Positions 41,944 to 51,155 of a stretch of 64,000 bases of DNA are shown here, piece by piece. The first letter of the stretch is position 1. Each line of letters opens with the position of its first letter. The notes under the pieces are model-generated. The model was given only the letters and a program-made list of their open reading frames with translations. It did not search any database and was not told the origin of the DNA. Location: contig NZ_JAKZHW010000002.1 of assembly GCF_022568775.1 (NCBI RefSeq), positions 818,829 to 882,828 on the forward strand, given 5' to 3'. The DNA comes from Sphingomonas telluris (lineage in GTDB: Bacteria; Pseudomonadota; Alphaproteobacteria; Sphingomonadales; Sphingomonadaceae). The position numbers and the translations under genes are program-made.

Positions 41944-43449
41944 TTACCATTCGGGCAGGCGCGTATCTGGAACTACGCCGCGCTGCCGCCAGTAAGCGGA
42001 CAATCCGATTTCCTCGCACAAGGCGGCGAACCGGTCATCGTTTCGGACTCTGGCGAGTGGCGGCATGAAGAGCCACTGCGTTCGGCACCAGCTCGGCGAG
42101 TTCGCCACGAAGCTGCGCGGGACTATCGGCCGTTCGGCTACCAACGGGCCCTTACTCAACAGCAAAGCGTTGATGACCGCGAATGAGGCATCGATCTCGC
42201 CAAGTTGGGCGAGAGCCATTGCCGCGTAAGTCGCCTGGCCGGGATTGAGCCGCGCCGCGGCAACGTTGGCCTCTCTCGCTCGCGCAACGCGCTCTCGGCT
42301 TGGGTCAGCGAAGGCATCAAGCGTTGGAAGCCATTGCGCAAGACGAACAGGATGCGCGTTTTCCGCCGGGCCAACTGCTTCACGAAGCATCGCCTCCGCG
42401 GCTCCCGTCCGCCCCGTGAACGCCAAGATCATGAAACGGGCGTTCCATACGAGGGAGTGCCTCGGCCACAGTGGCAGCAATCGCTCGCTGAGGCTGAGCG
42501 CTTCCTCGTTTCGTCCAGCCGTCCAAAGCCGGAGGGCCCGGCGCCATTGCGGCGTCGGCGAGGTCGGCGCCAAGGCTGCGGCCTGCTCATTGACCGTCCA
42601 AGACTTGGATGTTCGGCCTGCGGCCTGCAGAAACGAGGTCAGGCTGCCCAGCACGTGCACGTTAGTCGGAAACGACCTCCGCAGGGCTTCCAATCGATCC
42701 TCCATCTGCGTCCACACGAGGTTGGCGGCTCTGATGTCGATCATCGCCAGTCGAGCATGGGGTTCATCAGGATCCAGCTTCAGCGCTGCCCTCGCGGCCC
42801 TCTCTGCCTCGCCCAGGGTCTCGCCTGCGTCAGAGCTTCCTCCGTTGTTGGCGCGTGTCTCCTCGGCCAATGCTAGCAGGCCCAGTGCCTTGGCATTGCC
42901 CGGATCAATCTCGAGTGCAGAGCGCAACGGCGGCACGGCATTCCCCGCCTCAATGGGAACCGCGTCCCGCAGTAACTCGTCTCCTCGGTCGGTATATTGC
43001 TGCGCCTCGGCAAGGCGCTTGTTCATTGTCGCGCGCCAGAAAGCGATCCCGCCGAGGGCAAGTACCGAGCAAGTCCCGCCAACCAGCACTGAGCGGCGGT
43101 TAAGTGACGGCTTGAGATCACTGTCCACGGAGTCGGCGAGCAGTCGGTATCCAACTCGCGGAACGGTTTCGATCTCAACTGCACCGTTGCTGGTTCGTTC
43201 GAGAGCCTTCCTTAGGCTTCCCACGAGCCGATTGAGACTGTCGTCACCCACCTGCGCGTTGCCCCAGAGGTGATTGAACAGTTCTCGTCGCTGAAGCACT
43301 TGTCCCTTGCGGTCGATGAGGTGCAGCAACAGCTGCAGGACCAGCGGCTCGAGGGACGCCTCGCCGCCCGGACCGGTAATGCGACGGCGAACCGGATCGA
43401 TGGTCAGTGCTGCAAGCCGGACGGGAAATGTCGCAGACGCGTTCACCAA
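41944..43449 (-). CDS. Winged-helix/TPR membrane regulator (CadC-like)
   Basis: A 501-residue protein. Residues 10-110 form an OmpR-type winged helix (SLEPLVLQLLLHLIDRKGQV, LNRLVGSLRKALERTSNGAV, ETVPRVGYRLL). One transmembrane helix follows at about 120-142 (VLVGGTCSVLALGGIAFWRA), then periplasmic TPR-type helices to the end (MPPLARVRNDDRFAALCEEI). The layout is that of ToxR/CadC one-component regulators with TPR sensors. It is divergent from a PEP-CTERM gene, a likely target. Paralogues lie at 58.7 and 63.2 kb. Confidence 0.83.
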   Translation of the reverse strand: MVNASATFPVRLAALTIDPVRRRITGPGGEASLEPLVLQLLLHLIDRKGQVLQRRELFNHLWGNAQVGDDSLNRLVGSLRKALERTSNGAVEIETVPRVGYRLLADSVDSDLKPSLNRRSVLVGGTCSVLALGGIAFWRATMNKRLAEAQQYTDRGDELLRDAVPIEAGNAVPPLRSALEIDPGNAKALGLLALAEETRANNGGSSDAGETLGEAERAARAALKLDPDEPHARLAMIDIRAANLVWTQMEDRLEALRRSFPTNVHVLGSLTSFLQAAGRTSKSWTVNEQAAALAPTSPTPQWRRALRLWTAGRNEEALSLSERLLPLWPRHSLVWNARFMILAFTGRTGAAEAMLREAVGPAENAHPVRLAQWLPTLDAFADPSRERVARAREANVAAARLNPGQATYAAMALAQLGEIDASFAVINALLLSKGPLVAERPIVPRSFVANSPSWCRTQWLFMPPLARVRNDDRFAALCEEIGLSAYWRQRGVVPDTRLPEW

Positions 43450-43543
43450 TCTCTCCCCTTCATCGGCAGATCATCGGCAACTCATCATGGTGCAATCCTC
43501 GCGCACCGCCAAGTCCTCCCTCGCAGCCAAACAGGAGGATAGA

Positions 43544-44128
43544 ATGCGTAATCTCGTTCGAACCGTCGTCGCTGGTATCCTGCTTGGGACAGGTTTGCCG
43601 GCAAACGCAGATGTCTTGCCATTCACAGGCAGTGTAACCGGCCTAAGCGCACTCGTAGGCGCGGATGCGACCTGTGCGCCCCTACAATTTCGGTCGGTGA
43701 TCGACCCGTCCACCACGAATGGCACGTCGTCGTTGGGCGACTTCACCTACGGTACCAGCACCTGTCTCTCGCTCGGAGGCGGAGCGTCGTTTGGCACCTT
43801 CATCATTGATTTTGGCAACGACGCCTTCAATGGAACTTTTGACGGAGGCTCAACGCCAACGGACACCGTAGGCATCAGCAACACTGCGTGGCTCTTCACG
43901 ATTCTTGGAGGCACTGGCCGCTTCGAAGGGGCATCCGGCACTTTCAATGGCAGTGGCATTGCGGACGCCAGGACACGACCAACTCACGTCTCAATCGACT
44001 TCATCGGCAACGTGAATGCTCCGGCAGTACCCGAACCTACGACTTGGTCGCTGATGCTCCTTGGCTTCGGCGCGACTGGACTCGCAGTGCGCCGGCAACG
44101 CAAGCGCTTGCGTCAGCAGTTCGCATGA
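43544..44128 (+). CDS. PEP-CTERM sorting-domain surface protein
   Basis: A 194-residue exported protein. The signal peptide (LVRTVVAGILLGTGLPANAD) is followed by a Gly/Thr/Ser-rich beta body and the PEP-CTERM tail VPEPTTWSLMLLGFGATGLA with the RRQRKR positive end. The PEP-CTERM system (EpsH exosortase) anchors such proteins to the envelope or exopolysaccharide; no exosortase lies here. An AGGAGG site precedes the ATG at 43544. It diverges from the winged-helix/TPR regulator. Confidence 0.85.
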   Translation: MRNLVRTVVAGILLGTGLPANADVLPFTGSVTGLSALVGADATCAPLQFRSVIDPSTTNGTSSLGDFTYGTSTCLSLGGGASFGTFIIDFGNDAFNGTFDGGSTPTDTVGISNTAWLFTILGGTGRFEGASGTFNGSGIADARTRPTHVSIDFIGNVNAPAVPEPTTWSLMLLGFGATGLAVRRQRKRLRQQFA

Positions 44129-44633
44129 TCAACTTCGGCGGGCAGTAGGTACGAGCCTGCTGCCGGTCACATCGGAGATGGAGGCAGTGACTCTTGCCGC
44201 ATGTGGCGCACTCGCTTCCGCGCAGTTTGCCCGTTTCCTTCAGCCAGCATCCCCAGCGGCAGTGGAAGGATAACTATCGAGCCGCACGTAGTCCGGCTCA
44301 ACTCTCCGACGGCGCCAGTATTCGACTAGGCCCACACCCTCGCACAAGGGTGTGAAGCGGTCGTCCCGTCGCATGGCTTTGCAGGGAGGCATGAACGAGG
44401 GCCGTGCGAAACACTTGCAGCTCTTGTGGGAGCTTCGTCTTCGGAGGGGCTCGCGCAAGCTCGGATTGGGATACGATCTACGCGGGTTCTCTCGATGACA
44501 GCTCACTTTTCGAGCCGCAAATGGCTATCTTCATGAAGGACCGAGCCCCATGGGCTCATGTTCCGGACGGCCGTTCCGTGCTTCGAGACACTTCCGGATC
44601 GCGCAGGTGACGCGTAACGGTGCCGCTCTCGGC
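44129..44633. other. 505-base gap holding a decayed regulator tail
   Basis: Apart from the fragment at 44275-44395 no coding signal is convincing in this gap. Several short frames exist on both strands without family resemblance. The composition is mixed, which suits accumulated debris. Confidence 0.5.
44275..44395 (-). pseudogene. C-terminal remnant of a winged-helix/TPR regulator
   Basis: The minus frame reads FMPPCKAMRRDDRFTPLCEG, then VGLVEYWRRRRVEPDYVRL. It aligns with the end of the 41944-43449 protein (MPPLARVRNDDRFAALCEEI, then GLSAYWRQRGVVPD). Nothing upstream continues it, so this is a tail left by deletion of a paralogue. Confidence 0.65.
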
Positions 44634-45212
44634 TTAAGCTTCCAGTGCACGAAAGACGATCGCCTCGCTTCCGCCGGTGGCACCGCAGTTGGCGCTCCGC
44701 ACAACTTCGGGTCGACCTGGAATCTTCAGCATCAGCAGGCTCGCGCCGGCATCGGTGCACCCTGGCGGAGCCCATACGGGTTCGTTCCAGAACTTCTGCC
44801 CCGACAAGACCTCACGGATCTCGCGCACCTTGTCTGGCCGCGCCTGCCGGACTCCCCCGGGCACCGCGAAAAGCCAAGTTCCGTTCTCGACGAACAGAAC
44901 GGCTGCTGGCGGATCTGGGTACGTCCAGTCGGGGCCAACGCCTGGAGGGGGTGGTGGAAGCATCCCCTGATAATGCTTGGCGAAGATGTAGACGTCTGCC
45001 GCGAGCGCTCGCCGGACCAGCTGCTCGCCGAACCGTTGGCGGGCGCTCCACAGCAGATCCTGCTCGCTCGTTTGCCTGACGAGATCGGCGTTCATTCGCT
45101 GCTGCTGCGTCGGAGCAGACGTCGGCAACTCCCGCAATTGCGGACTGACCGGGGGCGTGGAGATCGCACAACCGGCGAGCACAAGTGCCATGGACGGTAG
45201 AAAAACTCTCAC
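44634..45212 (-). CDS. Hypothetical lipoprotein
   Basis: A 192-residue protein with lipobox (PSMALVLAGCAISTPP), then a helical section (LLWSARQRFGEQLVRRALAA) and a C-terminal beta section (AVLFVENGTWLFAVPGGVRQ, then CTDAGASLLMLKIPG). No known enzyme motif was recognised. The segment WAPPGCTDAGASLLMLKI might hold a disulphide with the later Cys (SANCGATGGSEAI). It is divergent from the glycine-zipper lipoprotein gene. Confidence 0.65.
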   Translation of the reverse strand: MRVFLPSMALVLAGCAISTPPVSPQLRELPTSAPTQQQRMNADLVRQTSEQDLLWSARQRFGEQLVRRALAADVYIFAKHYQGMLPPPPPGVGPDWTYPDPPAAVLFVENGTWLFAVPGGVRQARPDKVREIREVLSGQKFWNEPVWAPPGCTDAGASLLMLKIPGRPEVVRSANCGATGGSEAIVFRALEA

Positions 45213-45330
45213 GGCTTTGCCGAACGCTCCGAATTCAAAGCAGTTTCCCTAACTCACTGAAAAGAAGCGGGAACCACGGACCGTAGTGAACGCTTAGACC
45301 CGAGAGCGGTGGCCGCCAGGAGGACACCAC

Positions 45331-45663
45331 ATGAAAAGTCTCGTTACAATCATCGGTGCGGGGATCATCTGCTCCGGATGCGTTGCCGGCCCGAACGGCG
45401 CGAATAATGCAGCAAATCGCACGGTGGTCGGCGCAGCCGCCGGCGCACTTCTTGGCGGTTTGGCAGGGGGTGCCGCGGGCAATCCTTCCACTGGAGTGGT
45501 GGTCGGTGCTTTGGCTGGCGGGGCTCTCGGCGCTGCAGTGAACCCTAACCAGGTCTTCCGCGCCAGAGACACGCGCGGATATTGCTACCTGGTCGACGAG
45601 CAAGGGCGCCCAATCTACGATCAACAAGGGCAGCTTGTTTACGACTATTCCAAGCGGTGCTGA
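45331..45663 (+). CDS. Glycine-zipper lipoprotein
   Basis: 110 residues: signal with lipobox (IGAGIICSGCVAG), a glycine-zipper 2TM segment (GAAAGALLGGLAGGAAGNPS and VVVGALAGGALGAAV), then a polar tail (GYCYLVDEQGRPIYDQQGQL). Similar to OmpA/SmpA-associated small outer-membrane lipoproteins thought to stabilise the envelope. Two Cys near the ends might bond. Confidence 0.78.
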   Translation: MKSLVTIIGAGIICSGCVAGPNGANNAANRTVVGAAAGALLGGLAGGAAGNPSTGVVVGALAGGALGAAVNPNQVFRARDTRGYCYLVDEQGRPIYDQQGQLVYDYSKRC

Positions 45664-45789
45664 CGGATGACTCCGTTAATTCGTTAGTCAGAACAGATAG
45701 ATAAGCTTCTCTAGCTGCATCCTGCGTCGCTCGGTGCAGTTGCGGCCCGGTTCGGCAACCCCCTTTCCGGGCCGCATCCAAGCCACAAG

Positions 45790-46062
45790 ATGTCCAGATT
45801 CTGGGAGCGAACAGTGGGCCTTTTCTGGGGCATAATCCTGGGAGCAATTGTCGGCTGGATCGGCAGCCTTGTGACGCACGCCGCCACGTCCAGGGACATC
45901 TTGCTGCACATCGCCGTTGGGTTGCTCGGGGCGCTTGGGCTGGAGTTGCTCTTGGCGAACAGCGGCACCTTCGACAATCTCGCCGCCGCGTATGTCGGAG
46001 CGGTCATCGGGCTATGCGTACTTTGGGGTGTGAGGCGAGTTGCGAATCGAGGGCGCGGCTAA
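45790..46062 (+). CDS. GlsB/YeaQ/YmgE-like small membrane protein
   Basis: 90 residues with three hydrophobic helices: TVGLFWGIILGAIVGWIGSL, HIAVGLLGALGLELLLANSG and AAAYVGAVIGLCVLWGVRRV. The size and Gly-rich first helix resemble the transglycosylase-associated (GlsB/YeaQ) family, although the similarity is loose. It follows the lipoprotein gene on the same strand. Confidence 0.55.
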   Translation: MSRFWERTVGLFWGIILGAIVGWIGSLVTHAATSRDILLHIAVGLLGALGLELLLANSGTFDNLAAAYVGAVIGLCVLWGVRRVANRGRG

Positions 46063-46075
46063 CAGCTAATCGCTA

Positions 46076-46105
46076 ACGGCGGCTTTGGGTGGAAAGCTGA
46101 TTAGG
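46076..46105. repeat. Diverged palindromic repeat copy
   Basis: ACGGCGGCTTTGGGTGGAAA followed by GCTGATTAGG is a weak member of the family, between the GlsB-like and TetR genes. Confidence 0.45.
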
Positions 46106-46128
46106 GTCAGAGGTAGCGCGATACTGTG

Positions 46129-46761
46129 CTACTTGCGCTTCGCCTTCCGAGTTGGTGTGTCGGGGGCGTAGAGGATCAGGAAGGCCTCGGCGGCGGTTGT
46201 TGCGGCCTTGCGGATCTCCGCGGGATCGATCTCCTTGTCGATGCCGAGCAGTCGCCGGTCGAGCAGGTCCCATTCGTTGAGGCCCTTCCACTGCATGGCG
46301 GCGACCCAGGGATCGGCGCGCTTCAGCAGGCCTTCGTCCATCATCGCTTCGATGCGCTCGGCGAGGCGTCCCCAGGCCGGCCGAAGAGTCTCGTTGTAAA
46401 AGGTCCGTGAAATCTCCGATCCCTCCGGACGATTGGCCATCATCCGCATGTTGGCGATCGGCGTCGGCGACAGCAGACGGGTAAGGAATGCGATGCCGAG
46501 CTTGGTGAAGCTTTCCTTGAGGTCCTTCCCCGAGAAAAATTCCTGCATCAGCCGGTCCGACTGCTCGGGGACGTCGTAGTCGACGACCGCCTGGAACAAC
46601 TCGTCCTTCGATTTGAAGTAGCCGTACAGCGTCGCCTTCGACCCGCCGAGGCGGTCCGAGATCATCGACATCGACGTCCGGTCAAAGCCGTTCTGCTCGA
46701 AGAGCTCGCTGGCGACCTTCACAATCTCGCGCCGCTTTTCGTCCGTTCTTACCCGCGCCAC
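46129..46761 (-). CDS. TetR/AcrR-family repressor of the efflux operon
   Basis: A 210-residue regulator. The N-terminal helix-turn-helix is clear (IVKVASELFEQNGFDRTSMS, then MISDRLGGSKATLYGYFKSK). The C-terminal ligand and dimer domain matches the AcrR C-terminal group (PEGSEISRTFYNETLRPAWG). It is divergent from the NodT-EmrA-EmrB operon and separated by two 17-base palindromic operators, so it probably represses both. Its inducer is likely an efflux substrate. Confidence 0.87.
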   Translation of the reverse strand: MARVRTDEKRREIVKVASELFEQNGFDRTSMSMISDRLGGSKATLYGYFKSKDELFQAVVDYDVPEQSDRLMQEFFSGKDLKESFTKLGIAFLTRLLSPTPIANMRMMANRPEGSEISRTFYNETLRPAWGRLAERIEAMMDEGLLKRADPWVAAMQWKGLNEWDLLDRRLLGIDKEIDPAEIRKAATTAAEAFLILYAPDTPTRKAKRK

Positions 46762-46786
46762 GTGCGCTCACTCCCTCCAAATACGA

Positions 46787-46855
46787 AACCGTACATTACA
46801 GTTCAGTTATCCGTTGACAAGGCCCGAATCATAAACTAAACCGTACAGTACAGTT
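46787..46855. promoter_or_regulatory. Twin TetR operators and efflux operon promoter
   Basis: AACCGTACATTACAGTT (46787-46803) and AACCGTACAGTACAGTT (46839-46855) are direct copies of a near-palindrome (14 of 17 symmetric in the second). TTGACA at 46814-46819 could be the -35 of the efflux operon, with the second operator over the -10. Confidence 0.75.
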
Positions 46856-46877
46856 ACGCGACAAAAGGGACATCGTT

Positions 46878-48308
46878 ATGAACGGCTTTCGGGCTGCGCG
46901 ACCTGGTCGCGTGGCATTGCTCCTGCCTGTGCTTATGGCGAGCGCCTGCGCTTCGGTTCCGAACCTTGGAGCCAAGCCCGCGCCGCATAACGCCAGCGAT
47001 TATGCTGCCGCGGCATCGATCGCTTCGACCGACGCTGCTTGGCCGGCGGACGGCTGGTGGCTCCGCTACGGCGACCCACAGCTCAACCGCCTGATGGATG
47101 AGGCGCTGCTGGGCTCGCCTGACCTCGAAGCGGCCGCAGCTCGCATGCGTACGGCCGAAGGCTTCGCACAGCGCGCTGGCGCCGCTCTCAAGCCGACGGT
47201 CGACGCATTCGCAGAGCCGGAGCTGGCCAAGCAGAGCCAGAACCAAAGCATCCCGGCATCCGCCATCCCGAACGGTTGGAACAGCAGCGGATCGCTCGGC
47301 CTTAGCTTCTCGCTCGACCTCGACCTGTGGGGCAAGAACCGCGCCGCGTTCCGCGCTGCGAACGCCGACGCGGACGCCGCCAAGTTCGAGCTCGACGAGG
47401 CTCGGCTGGCGCTGACCACCGGCGTCGCCGGAACCTATGCCGATCTGGCCTCCCTCTATGCGCAGCGCGACACTTTGGTGTCGGCGCTCGATATCCGGAC
47501 CCAGACCGCGAAGCTCGTCTCGCAGCGGGTGAATAGCGGCCTCGATACGAACGCGGATCTGAAGCAGGCGGTCGCCCGCGTGTCCCAGGCGCGTGCGGAC
47601 ATCGAAGCGACCGACGAAGCGATCGAGCTGACGAAGCACGCGCTGGCCGCGCTGATCGGCGCCGGCCCGGACCGCGGTATCTCTATCGATCGTCCGGCCA
47701 TCGGCCAGCTCCGCGCCCAAGGCGTGCCCGCGAATGCGTCCGTCGATCTCGTCGGCCGCCGGCCGGAGATCGCCGCGGCCCGCTCCCGCGTGGAGGCGGC
47801 CAACGATCGCATCAAGGAAGCGAAAGCTGCCTTCTATCCCAACGTGAATTTGAGCGCGCTGATCGGGCTGTCGTCATTCGGGCTCGGCAACGTGTTTTCC
47901 AGCGGCTCCGGAATTGGAAGCGTGGCCCCTGCGGTTTCTCTCCCCTTGTTCCACGGGGGTGCGTTCCAGGGCCAGTACCGCGGACGCCGCGGTCAATATG
48001 ACGAGGCCGTAGCTCTCTACGACCGCCAAGTCATTGCGGCGCTGCGCGAGACTGCCGATGCCGTGACGAGCCAGAAGAAGCTCGTTTCGCGGCTGGCGAA
48101 CTCGCGCAGCGCACTGGCCGATTTTGAAGAGGCGAACCGCCTCGCCCGTCAACGCTACGAGCACGGACTGTCGACCTATCTCGACGTGCTCAGCGCAGAA
48201 GAAGGCGTCCTCGGCGCGCGGCTCGACGTCGCGCAGCTCGAGACGCGCGCCTTCACCCTCGACGTGCAGCTGATCCGCGCCCTTGGCGGCGGATTCACGG
48301 CTGCCTGA
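46878..48308 (+). CDS. NodT-family outer membrane efflux lipoprotein
   Basis: A 476-residue TolC-like channel. The lipoprotein signal has ACASVPNLG. Two outer-membrane-factor repeats are visible: WWLRYGDPQLNRLMDEALLG with ADLASLYAQRDTLVSALDIR, and VDLVGRRPEIAAARSRVEAA with RQRYEHGLSTYLDVLSAEEG. It forms the trimeric exit duct for the EmrA/EmrB pump encoded next in the operon, starting 28 bases upstream of emrA. Confidence 0.9.
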   Translation: MNGFRAARPGRVALLLPVLMASACASVPNLGAKPAPHNASDYAAAASIASTDAAWPADGWWLRYGDPQLNRLMDEALLGSPDLEAAAARMRTAEGFAQRAGAALKPTVDAFAEPELAKQSQNQSIPASAIPNGWNSSGSLGLSFSLDLDLWGKNRAAFRAANADADAAKFELDEARLALTTGVAGTYADLASLYAQRDTLVSALDIRTQTAKLVSQRVNSGLDTNADLKQAVARVSQARADIEATDEAIELTKHALAALIGAGPDRGISIDRPAIGQLRAQGVPANASVDLVGRRPEIAAARSRVEAANDRIKEAKAAFYPNVNLSALIGLSSFGLGNVFSSGSGIGSVAPAVSLPLFHGGAFQGQYRGRRGQYDEAVALYDRQVIAALRETADAVTSQKKLVSRLANSRSALADFEEANRLARQRYEHGLSTYLDVLSAEEGVLGARLDVAQLETRAFTLDVQLIRALGGGFTAA

Positions 48309-48336
48309 CCTGACAGAGACACAAGGGAGCAACACA

Positions 48337-49524
48337 ATGGCTGAACGCGATCCTCACGTACTGCACGACGATCTTCACGGAGGCGGCATGCACCAGCCGG
48401 TGACCGTGGAAGACGCCGCACCCATCGTGGATGCGGTGCGCAAGAAGTCTCGCAACAAGGCCCTGCTAGGCGTAGCCGGCGCAATCGCCTTGCTTGGCGC
48501 AGGGGCATGGACGTTCATGGACAACGGACATGTGTCCACGGACAACGCCTATGTCGGAGCGGATTCCGCGCAAGTGACGCCGCTGGTGTCCGCGGCAGTC
48601 GCGGAGGTTCCGGTCGTCAACACGCAGGTCGTGCGCAAAGGGCAGATCCTGCTGCGCCTAGACGACAGCGATGCGCGGCTCGCGGTGGCAAAGGCCGAAG
48701 CCGAATATTTCAAGGCTCGGCGGCAGTTCTCGCAGACGGCCGCCAACAGCGGTTCGCTGGCCGCGCAGATTAACGCGCGCGATGCCGACATCGGACAGGC
48801 CCGGGCGCAACTCGCGTCGGCCGAGGCCAACTTCGCCAAGGCGCGCGTTGATCTTCAGCGTCGTTCCGAGCTTGCATCTTCGGGTGCAGTTTCGGGCGAA
48901 GAGCTGACGACGGCGCGCAACGCTTTCTCAACCGCCGAAGCGAACCTCGCGCTCGCTAAGGCAGGCATTGCTCAGGCATCCGCTACGAAGGGTGCTGCGC
49001 GTGAAAGCTGGGCGGCCAACGAAGCGCTCATCGCCGACTCCACTATCGACACGAGCCCGGAAGTCGCGGCAGCTAAGGCCAAGCTCGACCAGGCCCGGCT
49101 CGACCTGCAGCGCACGGTCATCCGCGCGCCCATCGACGGCGTCGTCACCAACCGGCAGGTTCAGGTCGGCCAGCGCATTTCGGCGGGCTCGCCGGTGATG
49201 ACCATCGTCCCGATTGGCAGCGTCTACGTCGAAGCCAACTTCAAGGAGGGCCAGCTGAAGCGGGTCATGCCCGGCCAGAACGTCGAGCTGATCTCCGACC
49301 TCTATGGCGACGACGTCGTCTACCACGGCACGGTCGAAGGCTTCTCCGGCGGCACCGGCTCGGCATTCGCGCTGATCCCCGCGCAGAACGCGACCGGCAA
49401 CTGGACCAAGGTCGTCCAGCGGCTCCCGGTGCGCATCGCGCTCGATCCGAAGGAACTGGCGAAGCACCCGCTGCGCGTCGGCCTTTCGATGGAAGCCGAG
49501 ATCGACGTGTCGGGAGACGAATGA
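48337..49524 (+). CDS. emrA: EmrA/HlyD-type periplasmic adaptor
   Basis: A 395-residue membrane fusion protein. One N-terminal transmembrane helix (LLGVAGAIALLGAGAWTFMD) is followed by VSTDNAYVGADSAQVTPLVS, long coiled coils, and the second lipoyl half TVIRAPIDGVVTNRQVQVGQ. FKEGQLKRVMPGQNVEL and GFSGGTGSAFALIPAQNATG are EmrA hallmarks. It couples EmrB to the NodT channel. The AAGGGAG site favours the ATG at 48337. Confidence 0.92.
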   Translation: MAERDPHVLHDDLHGGGMHQPVTVEDAAPIVDAVRKKSRNKALLGVAGAIALLGAGAWTFMDNGHVSTDNAYVGADSAQVTPLVSAAVAEVPVVNTQVVRKGQILLRLDDSDARLAVAKAEAEYFKARRQFSQTAANSGSLAAQINARDADIGQARAQLASAEANFAKARVDLQRRSELASSGAVSGEELTTARNAFSTAEANLALAKAGIAQASATKGAARESWAANEALIADSTIDTSPEVAAAKAKLDQARLDLQRTVIRAPIDGVVTNRQVQVGQRISAGSPVMTIVPIGSVYVEANFKEGQLKRVMPGQNVELISDLYGDDVVYHGTVEGFSGGTGSAFALIPAQNATGNWTKVVQRLPVRIALDPKELAKHPLRVGLSMEAEIDVSGDE

Positions 49525-51059
49525 TGGCCGCCGCGGAGACGTCGGCCACCGCGATGGGCAAGGGCACGCTCGTCCTTGCCTGTCTCGTGCTGGCCTTCAC
49601 CAACTTCATGGTCGTGCTCGACACGACCATCGCCAATGTCTCGGTCGCGCACATCGCGGGCGGGCTTGGCATCTCGTCGAGCGAAGGGACGTGGGTCATC
49701 ACGTCCTACGCGGTGGCGGAGGCGATCTGCGTTCCGCTGACCGGCTGGCTCGCCAAGAGGTTCGGTACGGTCCGCGTCTTCGCGGTCGGCATGGCCGGCT
49801 TCGGCGTCTTCTCGATGCTGTGCGGAATGGCCTGGAGCCTCGGCTCGCTGGTCGCCTTCCGCATCGGCCAAGGCCTGTGCGGCGGCCCGCTGATGCCCAT
49901 CAGCCAGACGCTGCTGCTGCGCATCTTCCCCAAGGAGAAGCATGCGCAAGCCACGGGCATCTGGGCGATGACGACGATCGTCGCGCCGATCCTCGGGCCG
50001 ATCCTCGGCGGCACTATCTCCGACAATTGGGGATGGCACTGGATTTTCTTCATCAACATCCCGATTGCCGCGATCTGCGCGTTCGGTGCGATGGTTCTGC
50101 TGGGCAAGGCGGAGACCAAGGTCGAGCGGACGCCGATCGACACGATCGGGCTGGTACTCCTCGTCCTTTGGGTTGGGGCGCTTCAGTTGATGCTGGATCT
50201 TGGGCGTGAGCACGACTGGTTCGGAAGCTCCTTCATCGTCGTTCTGGCCGTAACTGCGGGGATCTTCTTCAGTTTTTTCATGGTGTGGGAGATGTTCGAG
50301 CGAGAGCCCGCGGTGAACCTGAAGGTGTTCCGCTATCGCGGGTTCACAGTCAGCGTAACTGCGCTGGTGTTCGCCTATGGCACCTTCTTCGCGAGCCTCG
50401 TCGTCATCCCGCAATGGCTGCAGGGTGCGCTTGGATACACCGCGACCTGGGCAGGTTATGCGACAGCGTTTAACGGCGTTGCCGCAGTCATGATGGCGCC
50501 CGTCGTCGCCAAGCTGTCGACGAGGGTCGACGAGCGCATCCTCGTCTCGTTCGGCATCCTGTGGCTGGGCGCAACGTCGATGATCCGGGTGCTCTGGTGG
50601 ACCAGCGACGCGGACTTCTGGACGGTCGCATTGCCGCAGCTGATCCAGGGCGCGGGCATGCCCTTCTTCTTCATCCCGCTGACGACTCTCGCTCTCGGCG
50701 CGGTCGACGAGGAAGAGGTCGCCTCGGCGGCGGGCGTGATGAACTTCCTGCGCACCATGTCCGGCGCCATTGCGACCGCGATCGCCACGACCGTCTGGTA
50801 CGACGGGGCGCAAGGTACTCGAGCAGAACTGTCCGGCGTCCTCAATGGGACGGAGCAGACGATGCAGTCGCTGCAGGCGCACGGCTACACTGTCGAACAG
50901 TCGCGGCAGGTCGTCAGCAACCTCGTCGACGGGCAGGCGACCGCGCTTGCCACGGGCTCGATCTTCACCACGGCGGCGATCGTATTCGCAGCCGCTGCGT
51001 CCATCATCTGGCTCGCCCCGCGTCCGAAGCATCCGGTCGCGGCCGGCCAGGCTCATTAG
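49521..51059 (+). CDS. emrB: EmrB-type MFS (DHA2) multidrug exporter
   Basis: A 512-residue, 14-helix major facilitator. Motifs are LDTTIANVSVAHIAGGLGIS (DHA2 motif D1), GTWVITSYAVAEAICVPLTG, the RxG motif RIGQGLCGGPLMPISQTLLL and motif C GPILGGTISDNWGWHWIFFI. GSAFALIP-containing EmrA precedes it with an ATGA overlap. It exports hydrophobic toxins driven by proton flux. Substrate range unknown. Confidence 0.93.
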   Translation: MMAAAETSATAMGKGTLVLACLVLAFTNFMVVLDTTIANVSVAHIAGGLGISSSEGTWVITSYAVAEAICVPLTGWLAKRFGTVRVFAVGMAGFGVFSMLCGMAWSLGSLVAFRIGQGLCGGPLMPISQTLLLRIFPKEKHAQATGIWAMTTIVAPILGPILGGTISDNWGWHWIFFINIPIAAICAFGAMVLLGKAETKVERTPIDTIGLVLLVLWVGALQLMLDLGREHDWFGSSFIVVLAVTAGIFFSFFMVWEMFEREPAVNLKVFRYRGFTVSVTALVFAYGTFFASLVVIPQWLQGALGYTATWAGYATAFNGVAAVMMAPVVAKLSTRVDERILVSFGILWLGATSMIRVLWWTSDADFWTVALPQLIQGAGMPFFFIPLTTLALGAVDEEEVASAAGVMNFLRTMSGAIATAIATTVWYDGAQGTRAELSGVLNGTEQTMQSLQAHGYTVEQSRQVVSNLVDGQATALATGSIFTTAAIVFAAAASIIWLAPRPKHPVAAGQAH

Positions 51060-51070
51060 GAGACGGCAAA

Positions 51071-51136
51071 ATGACCGACGACACCGACGAGCGAGACTCG
51101 CGCTACGCCGAGGATGGCCTCCCGCATGCACTGTGA
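51071..51136 (+). CDS. Possible 21-residue peptide after emrB
   Basis: ATG at 51071 follows AGGAGACGGCAAA and encodes MTDDTDERDSRYAEDGLPHA, then L. It lies 11 bases after the emrB stop and is very acidic. It could be a leader peptide coupling RidA to the operon, or chance. No homologue is known to me. Confidence 0.25.
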   Translation: MTDDTDERDSRYAEDGLPHAL

Positions 51137-51155
51137 GCGGAGTAGAACTGAGCCG

